Below, in pieces: positions 53,509 to 62,273 of a stretch of 64,000 nucleotides of DNA (positions within the stretch are counted from its first letter, which is position 1; every line of letters begins with the position of its first letter). The notes under the pieces are model-generated. The model made no database searches. It was not told the DNA's origin and worked only from the letters and a program-made list of their open reading frames with translations. Position numbers and translations under genes: made by a program. Origin of the DNA: Variovorax paradoxus (GTDB lineage Bacteria; Pseudomonadota; Gammaproteobacteria; Burkholderiales; Burkholderiaceae_C); contig NZ_JAUSXG010000001.1 in NCBI RefSeq assembly GCF_030815855.1, forward strand, positions 1,426,001 to 1,490,000, in the 5' to 3' direction.

Positions 53509-54291
53509 ATGGCTTACAGCATCGATCTTTCAGGCCGCGTGGCCTTCGTTACCGGCGCTTCCAGCGGATTGGGCGCGCAGTTCGCCAAAACCCTGGCGCG
53601 CGCCGGCGCCGCGGTGGTGCTCGCGAGCCGCCGGGTCGAAAAGCTCAAGGAGCTGCGCGCGCGCATCGAAGGCGAGGGCGGCGACGCTCACGTGGTCGAG
53701 CTCGACGTGACCGAAATCGGCAGCATCAAGGCCGCCGTGGCACGCGCTGAAACCGAGGTGGGGCCCATCGACATCCTGGTCAACAACTCGGGCGTGAGCA
53801 CCACCCAACGCCTGCAGGATGTCACGCCCGACGACTACGACTACATCTTCGACACCAACGTGAAGGGCTCCTTCTTCGTCGCGCAGGAAGTGGGCAAACG
53901 CATGCTGGCGCGCGCCAAGGGTTCGGCGCCGGGCACCTACATCGGCGGGCGCATCATCAACATCGCCTCGGTGGCCGCGCTCAAGGTGCTGCCGCAGATC
54001 GGCGCCTACTGCATGAGCAAGGCCGCGGTGGTGCAGATGACCAAGGCCATGGCGCTCGAATGGGGCCGCTTCGGCATCAACGTGAACGCGCTGTGCCCGG
54101 GCTACATCACGACCGAGCTCAACGAAGACCACTGGGTTTCCGAAGGCGGTGCGAAGCTCGTCAACATGCTGCCGCGCAAGCGCGTGGGCAAGCCCGAAGA
54201 CCTTGACGGCCTGATCGTCCTGCTGGCCAGCGGCCAGAGCCATTTCGTAAACGGCGCGGTCATTGCCGCCGACGACGGGTTCGCGCTCTGA
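53509..54291 (+). CDS. SDR family oxidoreductase
   Basis: A 260-residue classical SDR: VTGASSGLGAQFA cofactor motif, NNSGVS, catalytic Ser in NIASVAALKVLPQ, Tyr and Lys in YCMSKAA, and LCPGYITTELN. ATG 53509 begins the conserved domain; CAGGA lies upstream. It is the first gene of an operon with an EamA transporter (CTGA overlap) and a thioesterase (ATGA overlap). The substrate is probably an acyl or hydroxyacyl compound given the thioesterase, but this is a guess from context. Confidence 0.9.
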   Translation: MAYSIDLSGRVAFVTGASSGLGAQFAKTLARAGAAVVLASRRVEKLKELRARIEGEGGDAHVVELDVTEIGSIKAAVARAETEVGPIDILVNNSGVSTTQRLQDVTPDDYDYIFDTNVKGSFFVAQEVGKRMLARAKGSAPGTYIGGRIINIASVAALKVLPQIGAYCMSKAAVVQMTKAMALEWGRFGINVNALCPGYITTELNEDHWVSEGGAKLVNMLPRKRVGKPEDLDGLIVLLASGQSHFVNGAVIAADDGFAL

Positions 54292-55199
54292 CGCCGCGCG
54301 CGTGGGTCGGCATTGCCGCCGGGCTGGGCGCGGGCGCGCTCTGGGGCCTGGTGTTCGTGGCGCCGCGCATGGTCGGCCACTTCGGCATGGTCGACATCAC
54401 GGCCGCGCGCTTCGTGGTCTTCGGTGCGATTGCAGGGGTCGCGGTGTTCACGCGGCCTGCCTCGCTGCGCTGGCCCGACAGGCGGCAGGCACTGGCGGCC
54501 CTCGGACTCAGCGTGCTGGGCTTCAGCGGTTACTACCTGCTGCTGGCCTTCGGCATCGCGGCGGCGGGCACCGAGGTGCCCAGCCTCATCATCGGCACCA
54601 TTCCTGTCTGGATGATGCTGCTCGGCCGGCCCGCGGGACTGCGCATGCAGGCGCTGCTGCCGGGACTGGTGCTCACGGGCGCCGGCATTGCGCTGATGGT
54701 CTACGGCGCCTGGTCGGCGCAACACGGTACGGCCGGCGACGGCGTTCGCTTCGGCTGGGGCATTGCATTGGCGCTCTGCGCCATGGCGAGCTGGACGGTG
54801 TACGGCCTTCTCAATGCCGCATGGCTGCAGCGCCATACCGAGCTCAATGCCACCGACTGGGCCAATTGGCTCGGCATCGCGACCGGCGTGGGCGCCTTGC
54901 TGCTGTGGATGGTGGCCGGCAGCGACGTGGCCACACTGCGCGCGCGCCCTGAGGGCATGCTCTTCGTCTGGCTGGCGCTGGCGGGCGGCTTCGGCTCTTC
55001 GTGGCTCGCGACCGTTCTCTGGAACGTTGCGAGCCAGCGCCTGTCGGCCAGCCTTTGCGGCCAGCTGATCGTGAGCGAGACGCTGTTCGCCTTGCTCTAC
55101 TCATTCCTCTGGGACGGCCGCTGGCCGCAAGCCGCCGAACTGGTGGCGGCGCTGCTGTTCGTTCTTGGCATCCTCGCATCCATCAAGGCCCACCGATGA
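54288..55199 (+). CDS. EamA/DMT-family transporter with probable CTG start
   Basis: A 303-residue ten-helix EamA transporter if started at CTG 54288, which overlaps the SDR stop as CTGA. That start supplies the first helix (VGIAAGLGAGALWGLVFVAPRM). The first conventional codon, GTG 54351, would cut this helix in half, and no ATG or GTG lies in frame before it. The second EamA half ends with SETLFALLYSFLWDGRWP and ALLFVLGILASI. The role in export or import is unknown. Its stop overlaps the next start (ATGA). Confidence 0.8.
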   Translation: MTPRAWVGIAAGLGAGALWGLVFVAPRMVGHFGMVDITAARFVVFGAIAGVAVFTRPASLRWPDRRQALAALGLSVLGFSGYYLLLAFGIAAAGTEVPSLIIGTIPVWMMLLGRPAGLRMQALLPGLVLTGAGIALMVYGAWSAQHGTAGDGVRFGWGIALALCAMASWTVYGLLNAAWLQRHTELNATDWANWLGIATGVGALLLWMVAGSDVATLRARPEGMLFVWLALAGGFGSSWLATVLWNVASQRLSASLCGQLIVSETLFALLYSFLWDGRWPQAAELVAALLFVLGILASIKAHR

Positions 55200-55618
55200 G
55201 AATCGAAATCCCCGAAAAGAAGAAGCTCGTGTACGAGATGTCGATCCCGATCCGCTGGGGCGACATGGACGCCATGGGGCATCTCAACAACGGCACCTAC
55301 TTCCGCTATCTCGAAACCGCGCGCATCGACTGGATACATTCGCTCGGCGTCCAGCCCGCGCCGGGCGGCGAGGGCATGGTGATCGTCAATGCCTTCTGCA
55401 ACTTCTACCGCCAGCTCGAGTATCCGGGCAACGTGCTGCTCAAGATGTACGTGAGCGACCCGGCCCGGACCACCTTCGAGAGCTGGGCCACCATGGCGCG
55501 CGCCGAGGCGCCCGACGTGATCTGCGCCGCGGGCGGAGCGACCACGATCTGGGTCGACTTTCCCAGGCAGAAGGCGCTGCCCCTGCCCGACTGGTTGCGT
55601 GCGCTCGTGAGCGAGTAG
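55196..55618 (+). CDS. Hotdog-fold acyl-CoA thioesterase (YbgC/4-HBT-like)
   Basis: A 140-residue hotdog thioesterase. The active-site region is IRWGDMDAMGHLNNGTYFRYLETAR, with the catalytic Asp and the usual HxNN; then VIVNAFCNFYRQLEYPGNVLLKMYV. It hydrolyses acyl-CoA thioesters in the cytoplasm; chain preference is unknown. ATG 55196 overlaps the transporter stop (ATGA), so translation is probably coupled in the SDR-EamA-thioesterase operon. Confidence 0.92.
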   Translation: MRIEIPEKKKLVYEMSIPIRWGDMDAMGHLNNGTYFRYLETARIDWIHSLGVQPAPGGEGMVIVNAFCNFYRQLEYPGNVLLKMYVSDPARTTFESWATMARAEAPDVICAAGGATTIWVDFPRQKALPLPDWLRALVSE

Positions 55619-55624
55619 GGCGAA

Positions 55625-56320
55625 ATGCCGCTCCAGACACTGGCGCTTGCCGCCCTTGCGTTGTTGTTTGCTGCTTCCGGCCATGCGCAGATCAAGGCCG
55701 AGAAGAATGCATGCCTGGCCTATGCGCCGTTCCTGAGCGCCGACGCATTGAAGAAGGCCGGCGTCGAGCTTCCCGTGTTCAAGCGGTATTGCTACGAGGA
55801 CAGGTCCGGCGGCTATGTGCTGGTGCTCGGCGAGAAGCAGGACCTACCGTTTCCAGGCGAGCTGCTGTCCTCGGCCATCGAGGCATCGCTCTTCAAGGTA
55901 GGCAGCAGCGGCGTGCTGGCGCGGCAATGGTCCATCCGCGACTTTGCGGGCAAGGAAGATGCAGGCGTCAACTTTCGGTCGAAGCTCGCCGAGTTTCGCG
56001 ATCTCGACGCCGACGGGCTGATCGACCCCATCCTCGTCTATCGCTTCTTCGCCCCCGACGGCGTGGACAGCTTCAACAATGACCATTTCTCGGGCGGTAT
56101 CAAGATCATTGCCTTCCACCAGGGCCGGAAGGTGGCGATCCACGCCATCACGGGCAACCTGGACGGCGAGCGCAAGACCACGGCCAACGCCAACTTCTTT
56201 GCGCTGCCCCGTTCCGCGCGCCAGTACCTCGTCAAGAAGATGGCCGGCATGTACAGAGCGCGGCAATTCGGCTTCGACAATTCGTACGAATTCGTGCCGC
56301 GCAAGGTCGGCGCGCGTTGA
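55625..56320 (+). CDS. Exported hypothetical protein with Asp-rich DxDxDG motif
   Basis: A 231-residue protein with a clear signal peptide (MPLQTLALAALALLFAASGHA). I do not recognise it firmly; it has some resemblance to families named M949_RS01915. A calcium-loop-like FRDLDADGLIDPILVYRFF lies near residue 126, and two Cys pairs are possible in the first 60 residues. It begins 6 bp after the thioesterase stop, so it may be the last gene of that operon, though its role appears different. Confidence 0.75.
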   Translation: MPLQTLALAALALLFAASGHAQIKAEKNACLAYAPFLSADALKKAGVELPVFKRYCYEDRSGGYVLVLGEKQDLPFPGELLSSAIEASLFKVGSSGVLARQWSIRDFAGKEDAGVNFRSKLAEFRDLDADGLIDPILVYRFFAPDGVDSFNNDHFSGGIKIIAFHQGRKVAIHAITGNLDGERKTTANANFFALPRSARQYLVKKMAGMYRARQFGFDNSYEFVPRKVGAR

Positions 56321-56351
56321 CCCGCTGACCCGGCCCCGTGCAAGGGTGCTG

Positions 56352-57704
56352 CTACGCCGGCTGCAGCACGATGCGCGCTTCGAAGCCGCTCGCGGCGCCC
56401 GCGGGCGGCGAGGCCAGTTCGAGGGTCGCGTTGTGCTTCTCGACGATGGTGCTCACGATGGACAGGCCCAGCCCGTAGCCTGCGCGGTCTGAACTGTGCC
56501 GCACATGGCGCTGCTGCAGCGTGGCCAGCTGCGCCGCGCTCACGCCGGGGCCGAAGTCGCGCACCGCGAGCGTGCAGGGCGCCATCACCTCCACCACCAC
56601 GCGGCCGCCGACGCTGTAGCCCAGGGCGTTTTCGACCAGGTTGCGCAGCGCGATCGCCAGCGCGTCGACATCGCCCACGGCCACGGGTGCAGCGCTGTCG
56701 GGCAGCTTGAGCGCCAATCGCTGGTCCATCTGCGGATCGTTCCAGAACTCCTGCACCACCGCGCCGGCGAGCTGGACCAGGTCGACCCGCGAGCGCGCGA
56801 GCGATGCGCCCGATTCCGCCCTCGAAAGCTGCAGCAGCTTTTCGGTGCGGTGGCTGAGAATTTGCAGCGCGTCGAGCGCGGCCTGGACGTCGTTGCGCTG
56901 CAGATCGTGTTCGAGCGCCGTCTGCAGGCGCAGCCTGGCCGCAGCCAGCGGTGTTCTCAGCTCGTGCGCCGCATTGGCGGCCAATGCGCGTTCGACATCG
57001 AGCGAATGCGACAGCCGTTCCAGCAGGCTGTTGACGTGGTCGCCGACCGATCGCAGTTCCCGCGGCAGGCCGGGCAAGGTGATGGGCCGCAAGTCGGAGC
57101 CGCTGCGCTTCTCGATCTCGCCCGCGAGCTGCTGCAGCACGCGCAGTTCGGTACGCGCCACGTTGCGCAGCACCAGGGCCAGCAGCGGCAGCACGGCGCC
57201 GAGCGGAATGATCAGGCCGAAGAGCGTGCGGTTCAGCGCCGAGCGCCGCTCGTCGAGCGGATCGGCCACCTGGAAGTACAGGCCGCGCGTGGGGTGCCGC
57301 ACGGTATAGATGCGCCAGGTCTGGTTGTTCGCGAAGCCGGAGGCAAGCGGAACGTCGAAGGCATCGGTGGGCGCCTCGGCCGACCGCAGCAGCACGTGCT
57401 CGTGGATGTCCACGACCTGGTACTTCACCGCGTCTTCCGAAAACAATTGCTTCGGGGCGATCATCGGCGTTCCGGCGGGAGTGCCCGCCTGCTGCAGCTT
57501 GTCGAGCTCCTGCACCGCCATGTCGAACATGCGGTGCGACACCTCGACCAGTTCATTGTCGAAGTTGTGGTTGATCTCGCGGTCCACATACCAGACCACG
57601 GCCAGCACGCACAGCATCCACACGCCGCCGACCCAGACAATCAAGGTACGGGTGAGTCGGCCGGCCAGCGTGTCGGGGCCGTTTTTCGGGAGTGCTGCGT
57701 TCAT
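56352..57704 (-). CDS. Two-component sensor histidine kinase, QseC/TctE-like
   Basis: A 450-residue membrane sensor: helix 1 at about 19-40, a periplasmic domain of about 115 residues, helix 2 at about 160-180, HAMP, HisKA with His247 in ANAAHELRTPLAAAR, and HATPase with LRNLVENALGYS, DFGPGVS and GYGLGLSIV. Its ATG overlaps the response regulator stop (ATGA). Gene neighbours encode lipid A-modifying enzymes, so it may sense envelope stress, cationic peptides or metals; the signal cannot be read from sequence. Confidence 0.92.
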   Translation of the reverse strand: MNAALPKNGPDTLAGRLTRTLIVWVGGVWMLCVLAVVWYVDREINHNFDNELVEVSHRMFDMAVQELDKLQQAGTPAGTPMIAPKQLFSEDAVKYQVVDIHEHVLLRSAEAPTDAFDVPLASGFANNQTWRIYTVRHPTRGLYFQVADPLDERRSALNRTLFGLIIPLGAVLPLLALVLRNVARTELRVLQQLAGEIEKRSGSDLRPITLPGLPRELRSVGDHVNSLLERLSHSLDVERALAANAAHELRTPLAAARLRLQTALEHDLQRNDVQAALDALQILSHRTEKLLQLSRAESGASLARSRVDLVQLAGAVVQEFWNDPQMDQRLALKLPDSAAPVAVGDVDALAIALRNLVENALGYSVGGRVVVEVMAPCTLAVRDFGPGVSAAQLATLQQRHVRHSSDRAGYGLGLSIVSTIVEKHNATLELASPPAGAASGFEARIVLQPA

Positions 57705-58375
57705 TCGTCGTCGTCTGCCGAGGTCGACAGGCGATAGCCGAGGCCGCGCAGTGTCTGGATATGGTTCTTGCCCAGCTTGCGCCGCAGCCGGCTGATGAAC
57801 ACCTCGAGCGTGTTGCTGTCGGCCTCGTCGCCGAAGCCGTAGAGTGCGTCGGCAAGGTTCTCGCGGGTGTGGATGCGCTCGGGCCGTGTGGCCATCACGC
57901 GCAGCAGGGCCCACTCCTTCTGGGTCAGCACGACCGGGTTCCCGTCCTTGCGCACCCGGTCTTGCGCCAGGTCGATCTCGAGCGTGCCCAGGTGCAGCAC
58001 CGGCGAGCTGCCCGCGCTGCGCCGCCGTTCGACCGCGCGCAGCCGCGCCAGCAGCTCGGCCGGGTCGTAGGGCTTGATGAGGTAATCGTCCGCGCCGGCA
58101 TCGAGCCCGCGGATACGGTCGGTGACCTGGTCGCGCGCGGTCAGCACGATGACGATGGGCGGCTCGCGCAGCGCCCGCACCTGCGGCAGCAGCGAAAGGC
58201 CGTCGCCGTCGCCCAGGTGCAGGTCGAGCAGCACGGCGGCGTATTGCACAGAAAGCAGCGCGCCACGGGCTTCGGCGAGGCCGGGTGCCACGTCGACCAC
58301 GAAGGATTTCGCAAGCAGATAGCTGCAGACGGCGTCTGCCAACGCACTGTCATCTTCCACAAGCAATATGCGCAC
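57701..58375 (-). CDS. OmpR/QseB-type response regulator
   Basis: A 224-residue regulator with a receiver domain (phospho-acceptor Asp51 in VLLDLHLGDGDG, Lys in DYLIKPYD) and an OmpR-type winged-helix DNA-binding domain (TQKEWALLRVMATRP to SRLRRKLG). Such proteins bind direct repeats. TTCAG repeats spaced 10-11 bp lie upstream of this gene and the divergent PAP2 gene, and before eptA, so these are the likely targets. The partner kinase gene overlaps its end. Confidence 0.94.
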   Translation of the reverse strand: MRILLVEDDSALADAVCSYLLAKSFVVDVAPGLAEARGALLSVQYAAVLLDLHLGDGDGLSLLPQVRALREPPIVIVLTARDQVTDRIRGLDAGADDYLIKPYDPAELLARLRAVERRRSAGSSPVLHLGTLEIDLAQDRVRKDGNPVVLTQKEWALLRVMATRPERIHTRENLADALYGFGDEADSNTLEVFISRLRRKLGKNHIQTLRGLGYRLSTSADDDE

Positions 58376-58445
58376 GCGAGGTCATCTTTCAAAAAACGAA
58401 GTCTAGCGCCGACCGCGGCAGGCCCCATGGAAGCGTCAGCTTTCG

Positions 58446-58471
58446 TTCAGGCCGCTTCAGGCTCGGTTCAG
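58446..58471. promoter_or_regulatory. Candidate response regulator box, three TTCAG repeats
   Basis: TTCAG occurs at 58446, 58456 and 58467, giving 10- and 11-bp spacing on one face of the helix. The site lies in the 146-bp region between the response regulator and PAP2 genes, about 70 bp from the former and 50 bp from the latter start. Direct repeats of this spacing are usual for OmpR-family regulators. Confidence 0.6.
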
Positions 58472-58521
58472 ACCACGAACGTAGGCTCGCAGGGTTCCTC
58501 CAGGCTTGTTTTTCTCTGCCC

Positions 58522-59247
58522 ATGACGCGTGTCTCGACTCTTCCGAATTCTCCAGACCTTCATTTGGTGGCCTTGACCCTTCTGACGCTCGGGCTCCTGC
58601 TCGGCTGGGACTCCACCGGAGGCGATCTCGCGCTCGCGCGCCTGGCCGGCACGCCCGCGGGCTTTCCGTGGCGCGACAACGCTTTTCTGGTTCATGTGAT
58701 GCATGAGAGCGCAAAGAACCTGAGCTGGTTGTTCGTGATCGCGCTGTTCGCCGGCATTCGCTGGCCGTTGGGCGTCTTGCGGCGGCTGTCCGTTCGCGCC
58801 CGAGCGCAGCTGGCTTTCACGGTGCTGCTGTCGGTCATCACCGTCAGCCTGCTCAAGCATGCAAGCCACACCAGCTGCCCGTGGGATCTGAAGGAATTCG
58901 GCGGCGTGGCGAGTCATGTGTCGCACTGGGCATGGAAGGTGTACGACGGCGGCCCCGGTGGGTGCTTTCCGGCGGGCCATGCTTCCGCCGCTTTTGCCTA
59001 TGCGGGCGGCTATTTCGTGCTGCGCAGGGTGTCGCCGGGTGCTGCAGCCCTGTGGCTCGGCGTGTCGCTGGTTGCGGGCCTCATGCTGGGCGTGTCGCAG
59101 CAGTTGCGCGGTGCGCACTACATGAGCCACACGCTGTGGACCGCCTGGATTTGCTGGACGGTCGGCTTCGCCATCGACCTGGTTGCCGCGCCCCGTGCTT
59201 CCCGGCTGCCCGCAGACGAACCCGCCGTCCTGCATGCAGGCTCTTGA
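58522..59247 (+). CDS. PAP2 family phosphatase, lipid A 1-phosphatase-like
   Basis: A 241-residue membrane protein with about six helices and the three PAP2 phosphatase motifs: KHASHTSCPWD, CFPAGHASAAF and RGAHYMSHTLW. PAP2 enzymes of this type remove phosphate from membrane lipids such as undecaprenyl diphosphate or lipid A. Next to a two-component system and eptA, lipid A dephosphorylation or phosphate recycling is a fair guess. The start has no good ribosome-binding site. Its end overlaps the next PAP2 gene by 14 bases. Confidence 0.88.
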   Translation: MTRVSTLPNSPDLHLVALTLLTLGLLLGWDSTGGDLALARLAGTPAGFPWRDNAFLVHVMHESAKNLSWLFVIALFAGIRWPLGVLRRLSVRARAQLAFTVLLSVITVSLLKHASHTSCPWDLKEFGGVASHVSHWAWKVYDGGPGGCFPAGHASAAFAYAGGYFVLRRVSPGAAALWLGVSLVAGLMLGVSQQLRGAHYMSHTLWTAWICWTVGFAIDLVAAPRASRLPADEPAVLHAGS

Positions 59248-59803
59248 TGTCGCGCTGTTCGCGCTGATCAACGCGGGCGTCACGGCGCCCGCGCGGAGCA
59301 TTCATTTCGCGCGCTTTGCGTCCGACGTGCTGCCGACCCTGCTGGCCGTCGCAATCATGGGCGGGGCGGCGCTCGACCGGCGCCTGCGTTATGCCTTCTT
59401 CACCGCGCTGGTCAGCGTGCTGGCGGTCTGGCTCTTCGTGAACCTGTTGCGCTCGGCCCTGCCGTTCCAGCGGCCCGCGTTTTATGGGCTGGGCATTCAG
59501 TGGGCGCCGCAGGGCGCCCGGCCGGGCTTTCCGAGCCTGCATGCCGCGGGCACTTTCGCCGCCGCGTTCTCCCTGTGGTGCCTGCCGTGGCGGGCGCCCA
59601 TGTTCGCCGCGCTGGTGCTGGCCGCGGTGGTGGGGTGGAGCCGCGTGTTTCTGGGGCTGCACTTTCCGATCGACGTGGCGGTCGGCGCCATGCTGGGCGC
59701 GCTGGTGTCGATCGTGGTGGAGCGCCGCGTCAGCCGGCCACTGAACCTGGCGCTCAGGGCCTACATGCGGCCCCGGTTGAGGGCGAGGCGCAGCCAAGCC
59801 TGA
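59234..59803 (+). CDS. Second PAP2 family phosphatase
   Basis: A 189-residue membrane protein with PAP2 motifs PFQRPAF (weak first motif), GFPSLHAAGTF and SRVFLGLHFPIDVAVG, and about five helices. It overlaps the upstream PAP2 gene by 14 bases, so it is co-transcribed and translation is likely coupled. ATG 59234 is the first codon giving the predicted amphipathic start and first helix. Two different PAP2 enzymes suggest two lipid phosphate substrates. Confidence 0.87.
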   Translation: MQALDVALFALINAGVTAPARSIHFARFASDVLPTLLAVAIMGGAALDRRLRYAFFTALVSVLAVWLFVNLLRSALPFQRPAFYGLGIQWAPQGARPGFPSLHAAGTFAAAFSLWCLPWRAPMFAALVLAAVVGWSRVFLGLHFPIDVAVGAMLGALVSIVVERRVSRPLNLALRAYMRPRLRARRSQA

Positions 59804-59838
59804 ACGCCGGCTGAACGCGCAGTTCAGGCTTCCTTCAG
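59800..59838 (+). promoter_or_regulatory. Candidate response regulator box before eptA
   Basis: CTGAA at 59800 and 59811, then its complement TTCAG at 59823 and 59834, make two direct-repeat pairs each with 11-bp spacing, facing each other. The last ends 21 bp before the eptA ATG. The same TTCAG unit repeats in the response regulator/PAP2 intergenic region, so the local two-component system probably controls eptA directly. Confidence 0.6.
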
Positions 59839-59859
59839 TTGCGCTTCTTACAGTGGCGC

Positions 59860-61611
59860 ATGTCTTTTTCGCGAATCGAACCCGCGCCCGTGCGGGGCAT
59901 GGAACTGCCGGCGGACGGCACGCGGCCCGTGGCGTCCGCACGCGCGTTTTGGGCGCGCATCGACCTGTGGCTGACGCGGCCCCGTTCGGCACAGAAGATG
60001 GTCGTTTGGCTCGGCATCTATCTCGCGGTGGCCGCCAACTGGCCGCTGTGGGACGAGCTGGCCCGCATCGGCGGCGCACCCAGCACCTACTTGCCCACGA
60101 CCGCGGCCATGGCGGTGCTCATGGTGTGCGCCACGGTGGCGCTGCTGTCCTTCACCGCCTGGTCGCGCTGGATGAAGCCGCTGTGGTTCGCCGTGGTGCT
60201 GCTGGCGGCGTTCGTCCAGCACTACATGCTCGAATACCGCGTGGTGATGGACCCGACCATGATCGCCAACGTGCTGCAGACCGATCCGCACGAGGCGCGC
60301 GACCTGATGAGCTGGCGCATGGCCTTCCATGTGCTGCTGGTGGTCCTGTTGCCGGGCGTGGCGCTCTGGCGCGCGCGCTTGGTGCCGATGCGCTTCGTCT
60401 CCAAGCTCTGGCGCAATGCGGCGCTGCTCCTGCTGGCCGTGGCGGTGGCGCTGGTAGCGGCTGTGTCGATGAACCGGCAGCTCGCGCCGCTGATGCGCAA
60501 CAACATTCATCTGCGCTACATGATGAATCCGGTGGCGAGCCTCTATTCGGCCGGCTCGGTGCTCATCAAGCCGATGTTCAAGCGCAGCCGCAAGCTGATT
60601 CCCATCACCGCCGGAACGGCCTTGGGGGCAAGCTATGCGGACCAGGCGCGCCCGCCGATGTTCGTGATGGTGGTGGGCGAGACGGCGCGGGCCGACCACT
60701 TCGGCCTCAACGGCTATGCGCGCAACACCACGCCCGAACTGGCGACGCGCGGCGTGCTGAGCTATCGCGACGTGCATTCGTGCGGCACCAACACCCTGGC
60801 CTCGGTGCCGTGCATGTTTTCGCCCCTGGGCAAGCAGGGCTACGAATCGCGCAAGGACGACTACGAAAACCTGGTCGACGTGCTGCAGGCCGCCGGCCTC
60901 GCGGTGCTGTGGCTCGACAACCAGGCGGGCTGCAAGGATGTCTGCACGCGCATTCCGAATGCCTCCGCCTTCGACAGCCTTTCGCCGGCGCAGAAGAGCG
61001 CGCTGTGCGACGGCGAGGAATGCCTGGACGACGTCATGCTCAAGGGCCTCGACGCGCGCATTGCCGCGCTGCCGGCCGAGCGCCGTGCAAAGGGCGTGGT
61101 GCTGGTCATGCACCAGATGGGCAGCCACGGCCCGGCTTACTACAAGCGTTCGGCGCCGGAGGTGAAGCGCTTCCTGCCCGAGTGCAAGACCAACGCGCTG
61201 GCCGAGTGCGGCCATGCGGAGCTGCAGAACGTGTATGACAACTCGATTGCGCAGACCGATCGCTTCCTGGGCCAGGCCATCGACTGGCTGAAGGCGCAAT
61301 CGGGGCAGTACGACCCGGCGCTGCTCTACGTGAGCGACCATGGCGAATCGCTCGGCGAGTACGGGCTGTTCCTGCACGGTGTGCCGTACAGCTTCGCACC
61401 CGAGGCGCAGAAGCACGTGCCCATGGTCACCTGGTTCGGCGAGGGCATGAGCGAGCGCCGGAAGCTCTCCCGCCCGTGCATGGAAGCGGGGCTCGATGCG
61501 CCGCTGACGCACGACAACCTGTACCACACCGTGCTGGGGCTGATGGACGTGAGCAACTCCACCTACAAGCCCGCCCTGGACGCGCTCGCGTCCTGCCGAA
61601 ACAAGGCTTGA
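59860..61611 (+). CDS. eptA: Lipid A phosphoethanolamine transferase
   Basis: A 583-residue inner-membrane enzyme of the EptA/MCR family that transfers phosphoethanolamine to lipid A, lowering negative charge and polymyxin binding. About five N-terminal helices (to residue 205) precede a periplasmic sulfatase-like domain. Zinc/catalytic residues: Glu274 in GETARADHFGLNGY, Thr312 in SCGTNTLASVPCMF, then HQMGSHGPAYY and YVSDHGESLGEYGLFLHG. Paired Cys residues of the family are present. ATG 59860 has no clear ribosome-binding site; ATG 59899 is an alternative. Confidence 0.92.
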   Translation: MSFSRIEPAPVRGMELPADGTRPVASARAFWARIDLWLTRPRSAQKMVVWLGIYLAVAANWPLWDELARIGGAPSTYLPTTAAMAVLMVCATVALLSFTAWSRWMKPLWFAVVLLAAFVQHYMLEYRVVMDPTMIANVLQTDPHEARDLMSWRMAFHVLLVVLLPGVALWRARLVPMRFVSKLWRNAALLLLAVAVALVAAVSMNRQLAPLMRNNIHLRYMMNPVASLYSAGSVLIKPMFKRSRKLIPITAGTALGASYADQARPPMFVMVVGETARADHFGLNGYARNTTPELATRGVLSYRDVHSCGTNTLASVPCMFSPLGKQGYESRKDDYENLVDVLQAAGLAVLWLDNQAGCKDVCTRIPNASAFDSLSPAQKSALCDGEECLDDVMLKGLDARIAALPAERRAKGVVLVMHQMGSHGPAYYKRSAPEVKRFLPECKTNALAECGHAELQNVYDNSIAQTDRFLGQAIDWLKAQSGQYDPALLYVSDHGESLGEYGLFLHGVPYSFAPEAQKHVPMVTWFGEGMSERRKLSRPCMEAGLDAPLTHDNLYHTVLGLMDVSNSTYKPALDALASCRNKA

Positions 61612-61618
61612 GGGATCG

Positions 61619-62197
61619 CTATTTCTTCTCGCGGGGCAACCGCCCCATCAGGAAGAATTCCGGATTCGGCTGCATGCCGCTGAAGCTTGCAAGCCGGTTG
61701 CTCAGGCCGAAGAAGGCGGTGATGGAAGCGATGTCCCAGATGTCCTCGTCGTCGAATCCATGGACATGCAATGCGCTGAAGTCCGCATCGTCGATTTCGT
61801 GCGAGCGTTCGCAGACCTTCATTGCAAAGTCGAGCATCGCGCGCTGCCGCGGCGTGATGTCGGCCTTGCGGTAGTTCACCGCCACCTGGTCCGCCACCAA
61901 AGGCTTCTTCTCGTAGATGCGCAGCAGCGCGCCGTGCGCGACCACGCAGTACAGGCACTGGTTGGCCGCGCTGGTGGTCGTGACGATCATCTCGCGGTCG
62001 CCCTTGGTGAGCGAGCCTTCTTCCTTCAGCATCAACGCGTCGTGGTACGCGAAGAAGGCGCGCCACTCGGCCGGGCGGCGCGCCAGCGCAAGGAAAACGT
62101 TGGGAACGAAGCCGGCTTTCTCCTGCACCGCCAGAATTGCGGTGCGGATGTCTTCCGGCAGGTCTTTCAGCTCGGCGAGAGGGTAGCGGTCGGCCAT
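61619..62197 (-). CDS. Peroxidase-related AhpD/carboxymuconolactone decarboxylase-like protein
   Basis: A 192-residue protein of the AhpD-like fold with the peroxidase-like active site C81-x-x-C84-x3-H88 (CLYCVVAHGA) preceded by an acidic helix. The subgroup marker PNPEFFLMGRLPR closes the protein. Members act as alkylhydroperoxidases or unknown oxidoreductases. ATG 62197 is followed by the typical YPLAELKDLPEDIR. It is convergent with eptA, with 7 bp between. Confidence 0.9.
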   Translation of the reverse strand: MADRYPLAELKDLPEDIRTAILAVQEKAGFVPNVFLALARRPAEWRAFFAYHDALMLKEEGSLTKGDREMIVTTTSAANQCLYCVVAHGALLRIYEKKPLVADQVAVNYRKADITPRQRAMLDFAMKVCERSHEIDDADFSALHVHGFDDEDIWDIASITAFFGLSNRLASFSGMQPNPEFFLMGRLPREKK

Positions 62198-62273
62198 GTG
62201 GTGTCTCCTGGTGGCAATGCCGGGATCATAGGCAACTACCCCACGAGCAGCTACCGCCGCCGAGCGTGCAGGC

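Noticed and set aside
59839..59859. TTG start extending EptA by seven residues
   Set aside because: It runs into the TTCAG repeats and the added residues have no family support.
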